Positions 1-7,167 of a stretch of DNA of 28,289 bases are shown piece by piece (within the stretch, counting starts at the first letter, position 1; each line of letters begins with the position of its first letter). The stretch is from a virus. The translations under genes were made by a program, and so were the position numbers. Below the pieces are notes generated by a model, which worked only from the letters and a program-made list of their open reading frames with translations, did not search any database and was not told where the DNA came from. Where the stretch lies: the IMG/VR virus record IMGVR_UViG_3300032287_002627, positions 1 through 28,289 of that record; one strand, written 5' to 3'.

Positions 1-7
1 ACATCGT

Positions 8-1306
8 ATGAATGCGCCCGCCACATTCGACAGTGTGCGGAAGATCGAGGCGGCAGTCCCGGCCAAGTTCGAGCCGCTGTTCGCGCCGAAGCGTTACAAG
101 GCTTGCTACGGCGGCCGCGGCTCTTCGAAGAGCCACAACTTCGCAACGCTCGCCATCATCGCCTGCATCTCGAAGTCGGCACGCATCGTCTGCATCCGCG
201 AAGTGCAGAACACCATCCGCGATTCCGTGCGCCAGCTTCTCGTCGACAAGATCTCCAGCATGGGCGTCGGCGATATGTTCGACATCCTCGAGAGCGAGAT
301 CCGCGGCAAGAACGGCGCTTTGATTATTTTCCGCGGCATGAAGGACATGAACGCGATCGGCATTCAGTCGCTCGAGGGCTTCGACATCGCGTGGTGCGAG
401 GAAAGCCAGAGCTTGAGCCAGCGATCACTTGACGTCCTGCGCCCAACAATCCGCAAGCCAGGCTCCGAGCTCTGGTTTAGTTGGAACCCGCGCAACAAGC
501 GCGACCCGGTCGACGTGTTCTTCCGTGGACCGACGAAAAACCCCGACGCGATCTGCGTCGAAATGAACTGGAACGACAACCCGTTCCTGCCCAACGAGCT
601 CCTGCAGGAGAAGAACCTCGATTACATCCGCGACAGCGTCAAAGCACAGCACATCTGGGGCGGCGGCTACGAGCAGATCGCCGAGGGCGCCTACTACGGC
701 CGCGACGTCGTGCAGGCCGAGAACGAGCACCGCATCACCCGTGTGCCGCATGACCGCGCCGCTAACGTCTACTCGTGCTGGGATCTCGGCATTGGCGACG
801 CCATGGCGATCTGGACGTTTCAGATCATCGGCAAGGAATGGCACTGGCTGCACTACATCGAAGGCACGTCGCGCCCGCTTGGCGATTATGTCGACCTGCT
901 GGCACGCCTGCCTTACGCAATCACTGAGCACCTGCTGCCGCACGACGCAGAGGCGCGCGAGCTCCAGACCGGCAAGAGCCGCAAGCAGTTCCTCGAGGAG
1001 CGCGGCCTCCGCGTGCGCGTCGTGCCCAATCACCGCGTCGACGACGGCATCGAGGCCGTCCGCATCGCCTTCAACCGCTTCTGGATCGACGAGACCAATT
1101 GCGAGCGTGGCGTCGAGTGCATCCGCAACTACCGCACCGAGTTCGACCAGAAGCTCAACACCATCAAATCGCAGCCGCGCCACGACGAGTACAGCCACGG
1201 CGCCGACGCCATGCGGATCGGCGTGATGGGCATCAACGAGAACCACATGATCACGCAGTCCGACTGGTCGAAGCCTCTGTCGCGTGCTGCCGGGGGAGTT
1301 GCCTGA
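8..1306 (+). CDS. terL: Phage terminase large subunit (packaging ATPase/nuclease)
   Basis: This is the motor protein that pumps DNA into the prohead and cuts the concatemer. The 432-residue length fits the PBSX/Terminase_3-type large subunits. Walker A is seen as GGRGSSKS at residues 35-42. A Walker B-like strand, FDIAWCEE, follows at 125-132, with a WFSWNP coupling-type motif shortly after. The C-terminal RNase H-like nuclease shows acidic residues in WDLGIGD (D259), HDAE (D313) and SHGADA (D400). It is the first gene of the late operon and ends TGATG, overlapping the portal start by one base. A small terminase subunit is not visible and would lie left of the window. Fold and function are known from the family; packaging mode (cos or pac) cannot be told here. 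Confidence 0.95.
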   Translation: MNAPATFDSVRKIEAAVPAKFEPLFAPKRYKACYGGRGSSKSHNFATLAIIACISKSARIVCIREVQNTIRDSVRQLLVDKISSMGVGDMFDILESEIRGKNGALIIFRGMKDMNAIGIQSLEGFDIAWCEESQSLSQRSLDVLRPTIRKPGSELWFSWNPRNKRDPVDVFFRGPTKNPDAICVEMNWNDNPFLPNELLQEKNLDYIRDSVKAQHIWGGGYEQIAEGAYYGRDVVQAENEHRITRVPHDRAANVYSCWDLGIGDAMAIWTFQIIGKEWHWLHYIEGTSRPLGDYVDLLARLPYAITEHLLPHDAEARELQTGKSRKQFLEERGLRVRVVPNHRVDDGIEAVRIAFNRFWIDETNCERGVECIRNYRTEFDQKLNTIKSQPRHDEYSHGADAMRIGVMGINENHMITQSDWSKPLSRAAGGVA

Positions 1307-3546
1307 TGTTCGGCAAGAAGAAAAACCTCGCGCCCATCGAGCAGGACCGCACGCAGCGCATCGTCGCCCGCGCCATCGAGAACGCGCGAGAGTACATCGA
1401 GACCGACGTGGCGCCGCAGCGCCGCCTCGCCGACCAGTATTACCAGGGCTACACCGCAGTGAAGGCCGAGAACGGCCGCTCGAAGATCGTCGTCACCCGC
1501 GTGCGTGATGCCGTGAAGTCCGTGATCCCGAGCCTGGCCCGCGTGTTCACCCAGTCCGACACCATCGCCGAGTTCTCGAGCGAGCTCGAGGCAGACGAGA
1601 AGACCTGCAAGGAGCAGACGCTCTTCGTCAACCAGGTCTTCCACAAGTTCGGCGGTTACAGCGCACTCATCCAAGGATCGACTGACGCGCTGAAGGCCAA
1701 GATCGGCGTCGTGAAGGTTACCCTCGAGCAGGCCCAGGTCGCCACGCACACCTTCGAGGACTTCGTCACGCCCGACGAGCTCAGGCTGCTGCAGTCCGAC
1801 GAGACGCAGCAGATCACCGAGATGACGCCGCCCATGCCGGCGCCCGTCGACGAGGCCACGATGGCAATGCAGCAGCAGATGCAGCCGGGCATGGACCCGA
1901 GCCAGATGCAGCAGCAGCCGCAGCAGCAGGACCCCGACGACGTCGTCTACGGCGTCGTGCTCACCAAGCAGTCATTCCGCAACAAGTGGCACCTCGACCC
2001 GGTGCCGCCCGAGTGCTTCTTCATCAGCCGCGGCGCGACCTCTGTCGATGACGCGCGCGTGATCGGCATCGCCCAGAACCTCGAGGTGTGGGAGGCCATG
2101 CAGGTCCTCGGCATCTCCGAGGAGGATCTCGTTGGCGCCGACCGCGACCCCGAGCTTGACGACGAGGCCATGTCCCGCACCGGCTCCGACCCGACGCCGG
2201 ACGACGACGGCAACGACCCGCTGTCGAAGGAAGTCCTCGTCTGCGAAGCCTGGATGAGGCTCGACGAGGACGGCGACGGCATCCCCGAGCTTCGCCACAT
2301 CATCACGGTCGGCACCGGCTACCGGATCATTTCAGACGAGCCCACCAACTGCGTGCCGCTCGCCGTGTTCAAGGCCGAGCTTCAGCCGCACGCATTTTTC
2401 CCCATCTGCATGGCCGAGGACCTCGAGCAGGATCAGGACGGGCAGACCGCTCTGCTGCGCTCGATCATCGACAACGCAGCGCAGGTGAACACGCCTCGCA
2501 CCGCCGCCGTCGAGGCGCAAGTCAACCTCGAGGACCTGATGAACCCCGAGATCGGGGCGATCGTCCGCACCAAGCAGCCCGGCCAGATCGAGGAGCTCAC
2601 CACGCCATTCGTGGGCGGGCAGACGCTGGCCGTGCTGCAGTACATGGAATCCATCGCCGAGGCCCGCTCTGGCGTCACCAAGATGAGCCAGGGGATCTCT
2701 GCCGACATCCTCCAGTCGACGGCCAAGGAAGCCGCCGGCGCCATGGTGCAGGGCTCTGACGCTCGCATCGAGATGATGGCCCGCAACCTGGCCGAGACCG
2801 GGGTCAAGGACCTGTTCCTCTGCATCCTCCGCACCGCCATGTACGAGATGAAGGGGCCGCAGTCCGTCCAGACGCTCACCGGCTACACCGAAGTGCGCCC
2901 GGACCTCTGGCACGATCAGGTGGCCGTCAACGTCAACGTCGGCCTCGGCAATGGCCGGGTCGGCGAGAAGGCGATCGTGCTGGGCGAAATCGGGCAGATG
3001 CAGCAGCAGGTCATGCAGATGCTTGGCCTCGACAACCCGCTCGCCGGCTGGGAGCAGTTCCGCAAGACCATGGTCGATAAGGCCAAGCTCGCCGGCATCC
3101 GCAACACGCAGGACTACCTGCCGCGCGTCTCCGAGCCGTTGCTCAAGCAGATCACGCAGCAGATGAAGCAGGCTCAGGCACAGCAGGGCCAGCAGCCAGA
3201 CCCGTCCGCGGGCCTCGTTCAGGCCGAGCAGGTCAAAGCGCAGGCCCAGATGCAGATCAAGTCTGCCGAGATCCAGCAGCGCGGCCAGATCGAGCAGGCG
3301 AAGCTCCAGACCGAGCTCGCCAGCGACATGATCAAGGCCCGCATGGACGACGACCGCGCCCGCGACATTGCCGCCGGCCAGTTCGCCGTCGAGGCACAGA
3401 AGGCACAACTAGACGCCGCACAGCGCGCAGCCGTGGCGATGGAGCAGGCCCGCGCCAGGCCCATGCCTGGACAGGGTCAGGGTCAGCAACCCGCTGCAGC
3501 GCCTCCCCAGCCGCAGGGCGGGCCTATGCCGCCGGGAGTGATGTGA
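1306..3546 (+). CDS. Phage portal protein (P22-like)
   Basis: This protein (746 residues) should form the dodecameric portal at the packaging vertex. The reading frame is open further upstream, but ATG 1306 is chosen because it gives the TGATG overlap with the terminase stop and starts with a sensible MFGKKKNLAP. Length and the segment ARSGVTKMSQGISAD followed by a helical stretch match large podovirus portals of the P22 type. Two low-complexity parts are notable: a Met/Gln/Pro-rich insert near residues 185-210 and a long Gln/Ala-rich helical C-terminus from about 620 to the end, which in P22-like portals would form the barrel. Position right after the terminase supports the call. Confidence 0.9.
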   Translation: MFGKKKNLAPIEQDRTQRIVARAIENAREYIETDVAPQRRLADQYYQGYTAVKAENGRSKIVVTRVRDAVKSVIPSLARVFTQSDTIAEFSSELEADEKTCKEQTLFVNQVFHKFGGYSALIQGSTDALKAKIGVVKVTLEQAQVATHTFEDFVTPDELRLLQSDETQQITEMTPPMPAPVDEATMAMQQQMQPGMDPSQMQQQPQQQDPDDVVYGVVLTKQSFRNKWHLDPVPPECFFISRGATSVDDARVIGIAQNLEVWEAMQVLGISEEDLVGADRDPELDDEAMSRTGSDPTPDDDGNDPLSKEVLVCEAWMRLDEDGDGIPELRHIITVGTGYRIISDEPTNCVPLAVFKAELQPHAFFPICMAEDLEQDQDGQTALLRSIIDNAAQVNTPRTAAVEAQVNLEDLMNPEIGAIVRTKQPGQIEELTTPFVGGQTLAVLQYMESIAEARSGVTKMSQGISADILQSTAKEAAGAMVQGSDARIEMMARNLAETGVKDLFLCILRTAMYEMKGPQSVQTLTGYTEVRPDLWHDQVAVNVNVGLGNGRVGEKAIVLGEIGQMQQQVMQMLGLDNPLAGWEQFRKTMVDKAKLAGIRNTQDYLPRVSEPLLKQITQQMKQAQAQQGQQPDPSAGLVQAEQVKAQAQMQIKSAEIQQRGQIEQAKLQTELASDMIKARMDDDRARDIAAGQFAVEAQKAQLDAAQRAAVAMEQARARPMPGQGQGQQPAAAPPQPQGGPMPPGVM

Positions 3547-3547
3547 C

Positions 3548-3796
3548 ATGGACGATCTGAAGTTCCGCCGCCTCAAGGCCCTGCGCGAGACCGCCGACAA
3601 CCCCTTCTTCGGGCTGGCGGTCGACGAGCTACGCCGCGAATTGGCCGACCAGATCGCCGACGAGATGGACCTGGTGAAGGCCGGCGCCCTGCGTGCCGAG
3701 CGCGCAGCACTCACGCTGATCGCCGGCCGGATCGAATCCTACCTGAACGACCTCATGGTCGTCGAACGCAAGACGGAGCAGAAGACCCATGGCTGA
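3548..3796 (+). CDS. Small conserved phage head-region protein, unknown function
   Basis: This 82-residue charged, mostly helical protein begins one base after the portal stop and overlaps the next gene by 8 nt, so it is translationally linked to both. It has no signal peptide or membrane segment and no motif I recognise. Its place between portal and scaffold suggests a head assembly role, but that is inference from position only. GC-rich codon use matches the neighbours, which supports a real gene. Confidence 0.75.
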   Translation: MDDLKFRRLKALRETADNPFFGLAVDELRRELADQIADEMDLVKAGALRAERAALTLIAGRIESYLNDLMVVERKTEQKTHG

Positions 3797-4862
3797 CGCC
3801 GAAAGCACTGAAGTTCTCAACGCAATCCTTGCCCCGAGTACGCCTGCGAAGGCTTCGGAGGCGGGGGGCGAAGCGGCGACAAAGCCTGCAGATGCTCCGT
3901 CTCGGGCGGCGGACGGCCGCTTCGCTTCCAATGAGCCCGCCGAGGCTGACGCCGGCGACGATGCCGTGCTTGATGCGATCACCGACACCGATGAGCAGGA
4001 TGCTCCGGAAGCTGACGATCAGGCCGAAGAGGAAGAAGCCGAGGCCGAAGGCGAGGAGCAGCCTGACGAGGAGGCCCCGAAGAACCTCGATGAGTACACC
4101 GTCGACGTCGTGATCGACGGCAAGCCCTCGGAAGTCACGCTGGGCGAGCTCAAGCGCAACTACTCCGGCGCGAAGTACGTGGAGAGAAATATTCAGGAGG
4201 CGGTCGAGTATCGCAAGGCCAACGAGGCCGCGACTTACCGCACCTACGCGGTGCTCCAGCAGCAGGTGGATCACCTCAACGCGATCGAGGAAGTGTGGAA
4301 CAAGTTCGCCACCCCTCAAGCAGACCTCGAGTCTCTCAGGCACCAGAACCCGCAAGCGTACGCGCTGAAGCGGGTGGAGCTTATTGAGGCTCAGGAGAAG
4401 GCGCAGAAGATACAGCAGGAAATCAGCAACAGGCAGTCGCAGCAGGCGGAAATAGTCGCCCACGCTAAAGCGCAGCGCGTTGAGGATGAAACCCGCATTC
4501 TTCTGCAAAAGCTGCCGGCCCTCGCCGACCCCCAGAAGGCGCCTGTCGTCATGGGGAAAATACGCGAGGTGGCACAGAGCTATGGCGTGTCGGACGACGA
4601 GCTCAATGGGCTCGACGGCCACGTCCCACTGATGGTTCTCGCCGAGCTTGCTTGGCGCCGCGACCAGATGGCGGGGATAGAGGCACGCATGAAACGGCCG
4701 ACCGGCGACCAGCCGAGGCCCAAGACGCTCCTCCGGCCCGGTACTGCGAAACCCGCGCAGAGCTCTGCAAAGAAGCTCGAGGCGCAACTTCTCACCCGCG
4801 CGAGGAAATCTGGCAAGCCCGACGATGTCGCCGCCACTCTCCTCGTCGCTCGTAAACGATAA
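3789..4862 (+). CDS. Putative capsid scaffolding protein
   Basis: The 357-residue protein has a very acidic, Ala/Glu/Asp-rich, probably disordered N-terminal third (residues 1-100), then long helical, Gln/Glu/Lys-rich sequence likely to form coiled coils, and a basic C-terminal tail (KKLEAQLLTRARKSGKP region). This composition and the position directly before the major capsid gene are typical of phage scaffolding proteins, which fill the prohead and leave or are cleaved during maturation. The start codon overlaps the preceding gene by 8 nt, and GAGCAGAAG lies upstream. No protease domain is visible. The scaffold role is inferred from composition and synteny, not from a sequence match. Confidence 0.75.
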   Translation: MADAESTEVLNAILAPSTPAKASEAGGEAATKPADAPSRAADGRFASNEPAEADAGDDAVLDAITDTDEQDAPEADDQAEEEEAEAEGEEQPDEEAPKNLDEYTVDVVIDGKPSEVTLGELKRNYSGAKYVERNIQEAVEYRKANEAATYRTYAVLQQQVDHLNAIEEVWNKFATPQADLESLRHQNPQAYALKRVELIEAQEKAQKIQQEISNRQSQQAEIVAHAKAQRVEDETRILLQKLPALADPQKAPVVMGKIREVAQSYGVSDDELNGLDGHVPLMVLAELAWRRDQMAGIEARMKRPTGDQPRPKTLLRPGTAKPAQSSAKKLEAQLLTRARKSGKPDDVAATLLVARKR

Positions 4863-4873
4863 GGAATACGAAC

Positions 4874-5845
4874 ATGGCCGTTAGTTCAGCCGCACTTGAA
4901 ACCTACGACTCCAAGACCATCCGCGAGGACCTCACCGACGCGGAAAACATGATCTCGCCGACCGAGACGCCCTTCATCAGCAGCATTGCTGGCAAGGCGT
5001 CCGCGACGAACACCAAGTTCGAGTGGCCCGTTGTCGAACTCGGCGCCGTAGACGCCAGCAATGCCGTTCCGGAAGGCGAAGACGCTCCGTCGATCGACGC
5101 CCCCGTCGTGGCTCTCCGCATGGCGAACTACACGCAGATCATGGACAAGGTCGTGAAGGTGACGGACACCTCTCAGCGCGTCGATGGTGCTGCGAAGGTC
5201 GAGAAGCTCGCCAAGCAGATCAGCTACAAGCTGAAGGAACTGAAGCGCGACAAGGAAACCATCTTCCTTGCCAACGCTGTCGCCGTTCCTGGTGCCGCTG
5301 TCGGCGCCACGACCCGCAAGAGCGCCGGCCTCGAGGCTTGGCTCATCACCAACGCCTCGCGCGGCTCCGGTGGCGCCGCTCCGACGCTGTCGGGCACGAC
5401 TGATGGTTACCCGAACGCCGCCCACACTCCGGGCACGTCGCGAACCATCACCGAGGACATGCTCAACACCGTGATCCAGTCCTGCTGGACGCAGGGTGGC
5501 GAGGTCAAGTACGGCATCGTCGGTCCCGGCGTGAAGCGCACGATCTCGAAGACGTTCAACGGCTACGCGACCAAGTACAAGGACGCGGACGCCAAGCGTC
5601 TCGTTTCGGCGGTCGATTTCTATGAGTCCGAGTTCGGCCTCATCGAGATCATCCCGAACCGCTTCAGCAACGCGGCTTCGATGATCCTCATCGACCCCGA
5701 GTTCGTGAAGATCGTCGACCTTCAGCCGACCCGCCAGCTTGAACTGGCCCGCACCGGCCACACCGAGAACCGCCTGATCCAGTACGAGGGCACCCTCGAA
5801 GTGGGCAACCAGAAGGCCTGCGGAATTATCACGAGTGTGACGTAA
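4874..5845 (+). CDS. Major capsid protein, DUF5309/SU10-type
   Basis: This 323-residue protein makes the shell. The N-terminal pattern TYDSKTIREDLTD (from residue 10), followed by ISPTETPFISSIAGK, is the hallmark of the DUF5309 family, now associated with the SU10 major capsid protein (HK97 fold). The middle part, with KQISYKLKELKRDKE, also matches the family. The C-terminal third contains the expected beta strands around FYESEFGLIEIIPNR. AAGGAA lies 8 nt before the ATG. A strong hairpin follows the stop, so this gene probably ends a transcript segment or sits before an attenuator. There is no obvious N-terminal prodomain, fitting a separate scaffold gene upstream. Confidence 0.93.
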   Translation: MAVSSAALETYDSKTIREDLTDAENMISPTETPFISSIAGKASATNTKFEWPVVELGAVDASNAVPEGEDAPSIDAPVVALRMANYTQIMDKVVKVTDTSQRVDGAAKVEKLAKQISYKLKELKRDKETIFLANAVAVPGAAVGATTRKSAGLEAWLITNASRGSGGAAPTLSGTTDGYPNAAHTPGTSRTITEDMLNTVIQSCWTQGGEVKYGIVGPGVKRTISKTFNGYATKYKDADAKRLVSAVDFYESEFGLIEIIPNRFSNAASMILIDPEFVKIVDLQPTRQLELARTGHTENRLIQYEGTLEVGNQKACGIITSVT

Positions 5846-5855
5846 TTCCTAAACC

Positions 5856-5877
5856 CTCGGGGGCTCCGGCCCCCGAG
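5856..5877 (+). terminator. Hairpin after capsid gene (terminator or attenuator)
   Basis: A 9-bp perfect stem, CTCGGGGGC/GCCCCCGAG, closes a TCCG tetraloop 10 nt after the capsid stop codon. It is followed by ACCTTTCAT, so the U-tract is weak. It may partly stop transcription, or stabilise the 3' end of the abundant capsid mRNA. The stem is seen directly; the function is inferred. Confidence 0.7.
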
Positions 5878-5897
5878 ACCTTTCATCAGGAGCGAAC

Positions 5898-6164
5898 ATG
5901 AAGATCATTCTCAAGAAGCCCGTCTGCCACAATGAAGTGTTCTGGGCGGCCGGTTCGGTCATCGAGGCCGAAAAGAACTGGGCGGCTTACGCACTCGGCG
6001 TGGGCGATGCCGTCGAGGCTCCCGCTGACGCCGAGCTTTCGGTGGTGCCAGACCTCGGCCCGGCTCGCCAGTCCATCGAGACTGTCGCCATGGAGAAGGC
6101 CGCCACGGCTATCGTCACGGCTGTCGCCAAGGCCGCCACGGGCGGCGGCAAGAAGACCTCGTAG
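5898..6164 (+). CDS. Small head-region protein, unknown function
   Basis: This 88-residue protein begins after AGGAGCGAAC, a good ribosome binding site, and follows the capsid hairpin. The N-terminal half is a compact mixed strand/helix region with one Cys (MKIILKKPVCHNEVFWAAG); the C-terminal half is Ala-rich and helical, ending in GGGKKTS. Similar small proteins often sit directly after DUF5309-type capsid genes. A decoration or head-stabilising role is possible from position, but I recognise no family. Confidence 0.75.
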   Translation: MKIILKKPVCHNEVFWAAGSVIEAEKNWAAYALGVGDAVEAPADAELSVVPDLGPARQSIETVAMEKAATAIVTAVAKAATGGGKKTS

Positions 6165-6171
6165 GACGCAG

Positions 6172-6489
6172 ATGGCTGACTTCCGCTACTTCGACATCGA
6201 CACGAACCAGCTCATCGAAGAGCATTGGGACTGGAAAGAGCAGAAGCTCCTCATCCGCAAGACTGAGGACGTGGAGCCGCTGCTCGAGGAGCTCGCCCAC
6301 GAGCGTGGGATGGGCAACCAGGGCTGGTCCAAGCAACGCCTGTGGCGGAAGATGGGCTCAATCCCGAACCTCGAGATCGAGCGCATCCTGCGCGAGGAGG
6401 GGATCAACCTCATGCAGAACACGCCCGAGACCCAGAAACGCATCCGTCGCTACTTCACGGACAACCCCAAACTCTCAACCAAGTTCTAG
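6172..6489 (+). CDS. Conserved phage protein of unknown function
   Basis: The protein has 105 residues, starting at ATG 6172, seven bases after the previous gene, with GGACGCAG upstream. The frame is open further left, but those codons overlap the previous gene in another frame and have no ribosome site. It is charged and helical, with the segment WSKQRLWRKMGSIPNLEIER that I recall from other podovirus genomes as a conserved hypothetical protein. No membrane segment or enzymatic motif is visible. Head or packaging association is inferred from position only. Confidence 0.75.
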   Translation: MADFRYFDIDTNQLIEEHWDWKEQKLLIRKTEDVEPLLEELAHERGMGNQGWSKQRLWRKMGSIPNLEIERILREEGINLMQNTPETQKRIRRYFTDNPKLSTKF

Positions 6490-6499
6490 GAGAAAACAC

Positions 6500-6607
6500 A
6501 TGAAAAAGGCATCCAAGCCGATGTTCGGCAACAAGGGTTCCTCGAAGCCTACGGGCAAGGGCAAGCCGATGGGCATGAAGCCGTCTGGCAGTCACAAGGG
6601 CCGTTGA
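6500..6607 (+). CDS. Very small basic protein (35 residues)
   Basis: A 35-codon gene starts at ATG 6500 and has a clear ribosome site (TAGGAGAAAACACATG). The peptide is almost entirely Lys, Gly, Ser, Pro and Met (start MKKASKPMFGNKGSSK), with about ten Lys/Arg/His and no acidic residue. It is too simple for a globular fold. A DNA- or capsid-lining peptide is plausible given the charge and the head-gene location, but this is inference. The strong ribosome site and tight spacing to the preceding stop are the main support for a real gene. Confidence 0.65.
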   Translation: MKKASKPMFGNKGSSKPTGKGKPMGMKPSGSHKGR

Positions 6608-6632
6608 TTTTCTGGCCCGAATAGGGCATATT
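6604..6632 (+). promoter_or_regulatory. Possible sigma70-type promoter before the head-spike module
   Basis: TTGATT (6604-6609) and CATATT (6627-6632) are separated by 17 bp. Each box matches 4 of 6 consensus bases. It lies in the 95-bp gap before the spike base gene, the first sizeable gap after the capsid hairpin, so a promoter here would restart transcription. Only consensus resemblance supports it. Confidence 0.3.
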
Positions 6633-6702
6633 CCCCGATGCGCGACGCCGCCGATTTGGTGGCAGGGCATCTCCCCAGTTTAAGACCTTTGGAGACGCCC
6701 CA

Positions 6703-6942
6703 ATGTCGCTCAATTCCCAGATTCCATTTCGAGCCGCGGCTGTTACGCCGTCCGACAGCACCGAGATCTTCGGCCACGCGCTGTATGTCGGCGTGGGCGG
6801 CAACGTCGCAATCCTGACCGAGGGCGGTGACACTGTCACCTTCACTGGCGTGCCCGCCGGCACGACCATTGTGCAGCGTTTCACAAAGGTGCTCGCCACC
6901 GGAACGACTGCCTCCGCCATCGTGAGGCAGTGGGCCTCGTGA
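6703..6942 (+). CDS. Head-spike base protein, Rcc01079-like
   Basis: The 79-residue protein has the pattern AVTPSDSTEIFG, ALYVGVGGNVAILTEGGDTV, TFTGVPAGT and VLATGTTAS. This matches the small beta-rich family named for Rhodobacter capsulatus GTA protein Rcc01079, the base of the GTA head spike. In the GTA the partner Rcc01080 forms the fibre that binds capsular polysaccharide. Here the gene is followed by a small beta protein and a large carbohydrate-binding-type fibre, a comparable order. GGAG lies 10 nt before the ATG. Family call is from remembered pattern; a capsid-vertex location is inferred. Confidence 0.8.
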   Translation: MSLNSQIPFRAAAVTPSDSTEIFGHALYVGVGGNVAILTEGGDTVTFTGVPAGTTIVQRFTKVLATGTTASAIVRQWAS

Positions 6943-7166
6943 AGGTATCAGTTGCCATAGCAACGCCAGCCATTCCGCTGCACGGCGGTGGCGCGGGCAA
7001 TGGGGCGGCCTACCTGATCATGAGCGACGCCAACGCATTCTCCATCGACTTCCTGACCAACTCCTACGCCATCAACATCAGCAACGGCTCAGAGGTCCTT
7101 ATCTTCAACGAGGGCGTGGGCTTCGCCATTGACCTGACAGACAACTCTTACGCGGTGAAAAACTGA
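6939..7166 (+). CDS. Small beta-rich protein of the spike module
   Basis: This 75-residue protein starts at GTG 6939, inside the GTGA overlap with the spike base stop codon. An in-frame GTG at 6930 is also possible. The sequence has an internal near-repeat: FSIDFLTNSYAINIS and FAIDLTDNSYAVKN, suggesting a duplicated short beta unit. No enzymatic motif is visible. It sits between the spike base and the large fibre, so it may be a connector or adaptor of the spike; this is inferred from position. Confidence 0.7.
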   Translation: MKVSVAIATPAIPLHGGGAGNGAAYLIMSDANAFSIDFLTNSYAINISNGSEVLIFNEGVGFAIDLTDNSYAVKN

Positions 7167-7167
7167 C

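Noticed and set aside
425-1246. Long minus-strand frame opposite the terminase
   Set aside because: The plus strand encodes a clear terminase; the antisense frame is a GC-rich shadow with Val/Asp/Ala-rich, motif-free sequence.
2332-3408. 358-codon minus-strand frame opposite the portal
   Set aside because: Leu/Asp/His-rich nonsense composition, opposite a well-supported portal gene.
3753-4787. 344-codon minus-strand frame opposite the scaffold
   Set aside because: Antisense of the acidic repeats and helices gives Leu/Arg-rich sequence; no ribosome site or context.
5932-6171. Upstream extension of the 105-residue gene
   Set aside because: Overlaps the previous gene in another frame with Arg/Pro/Ser-rich shadow sequence.
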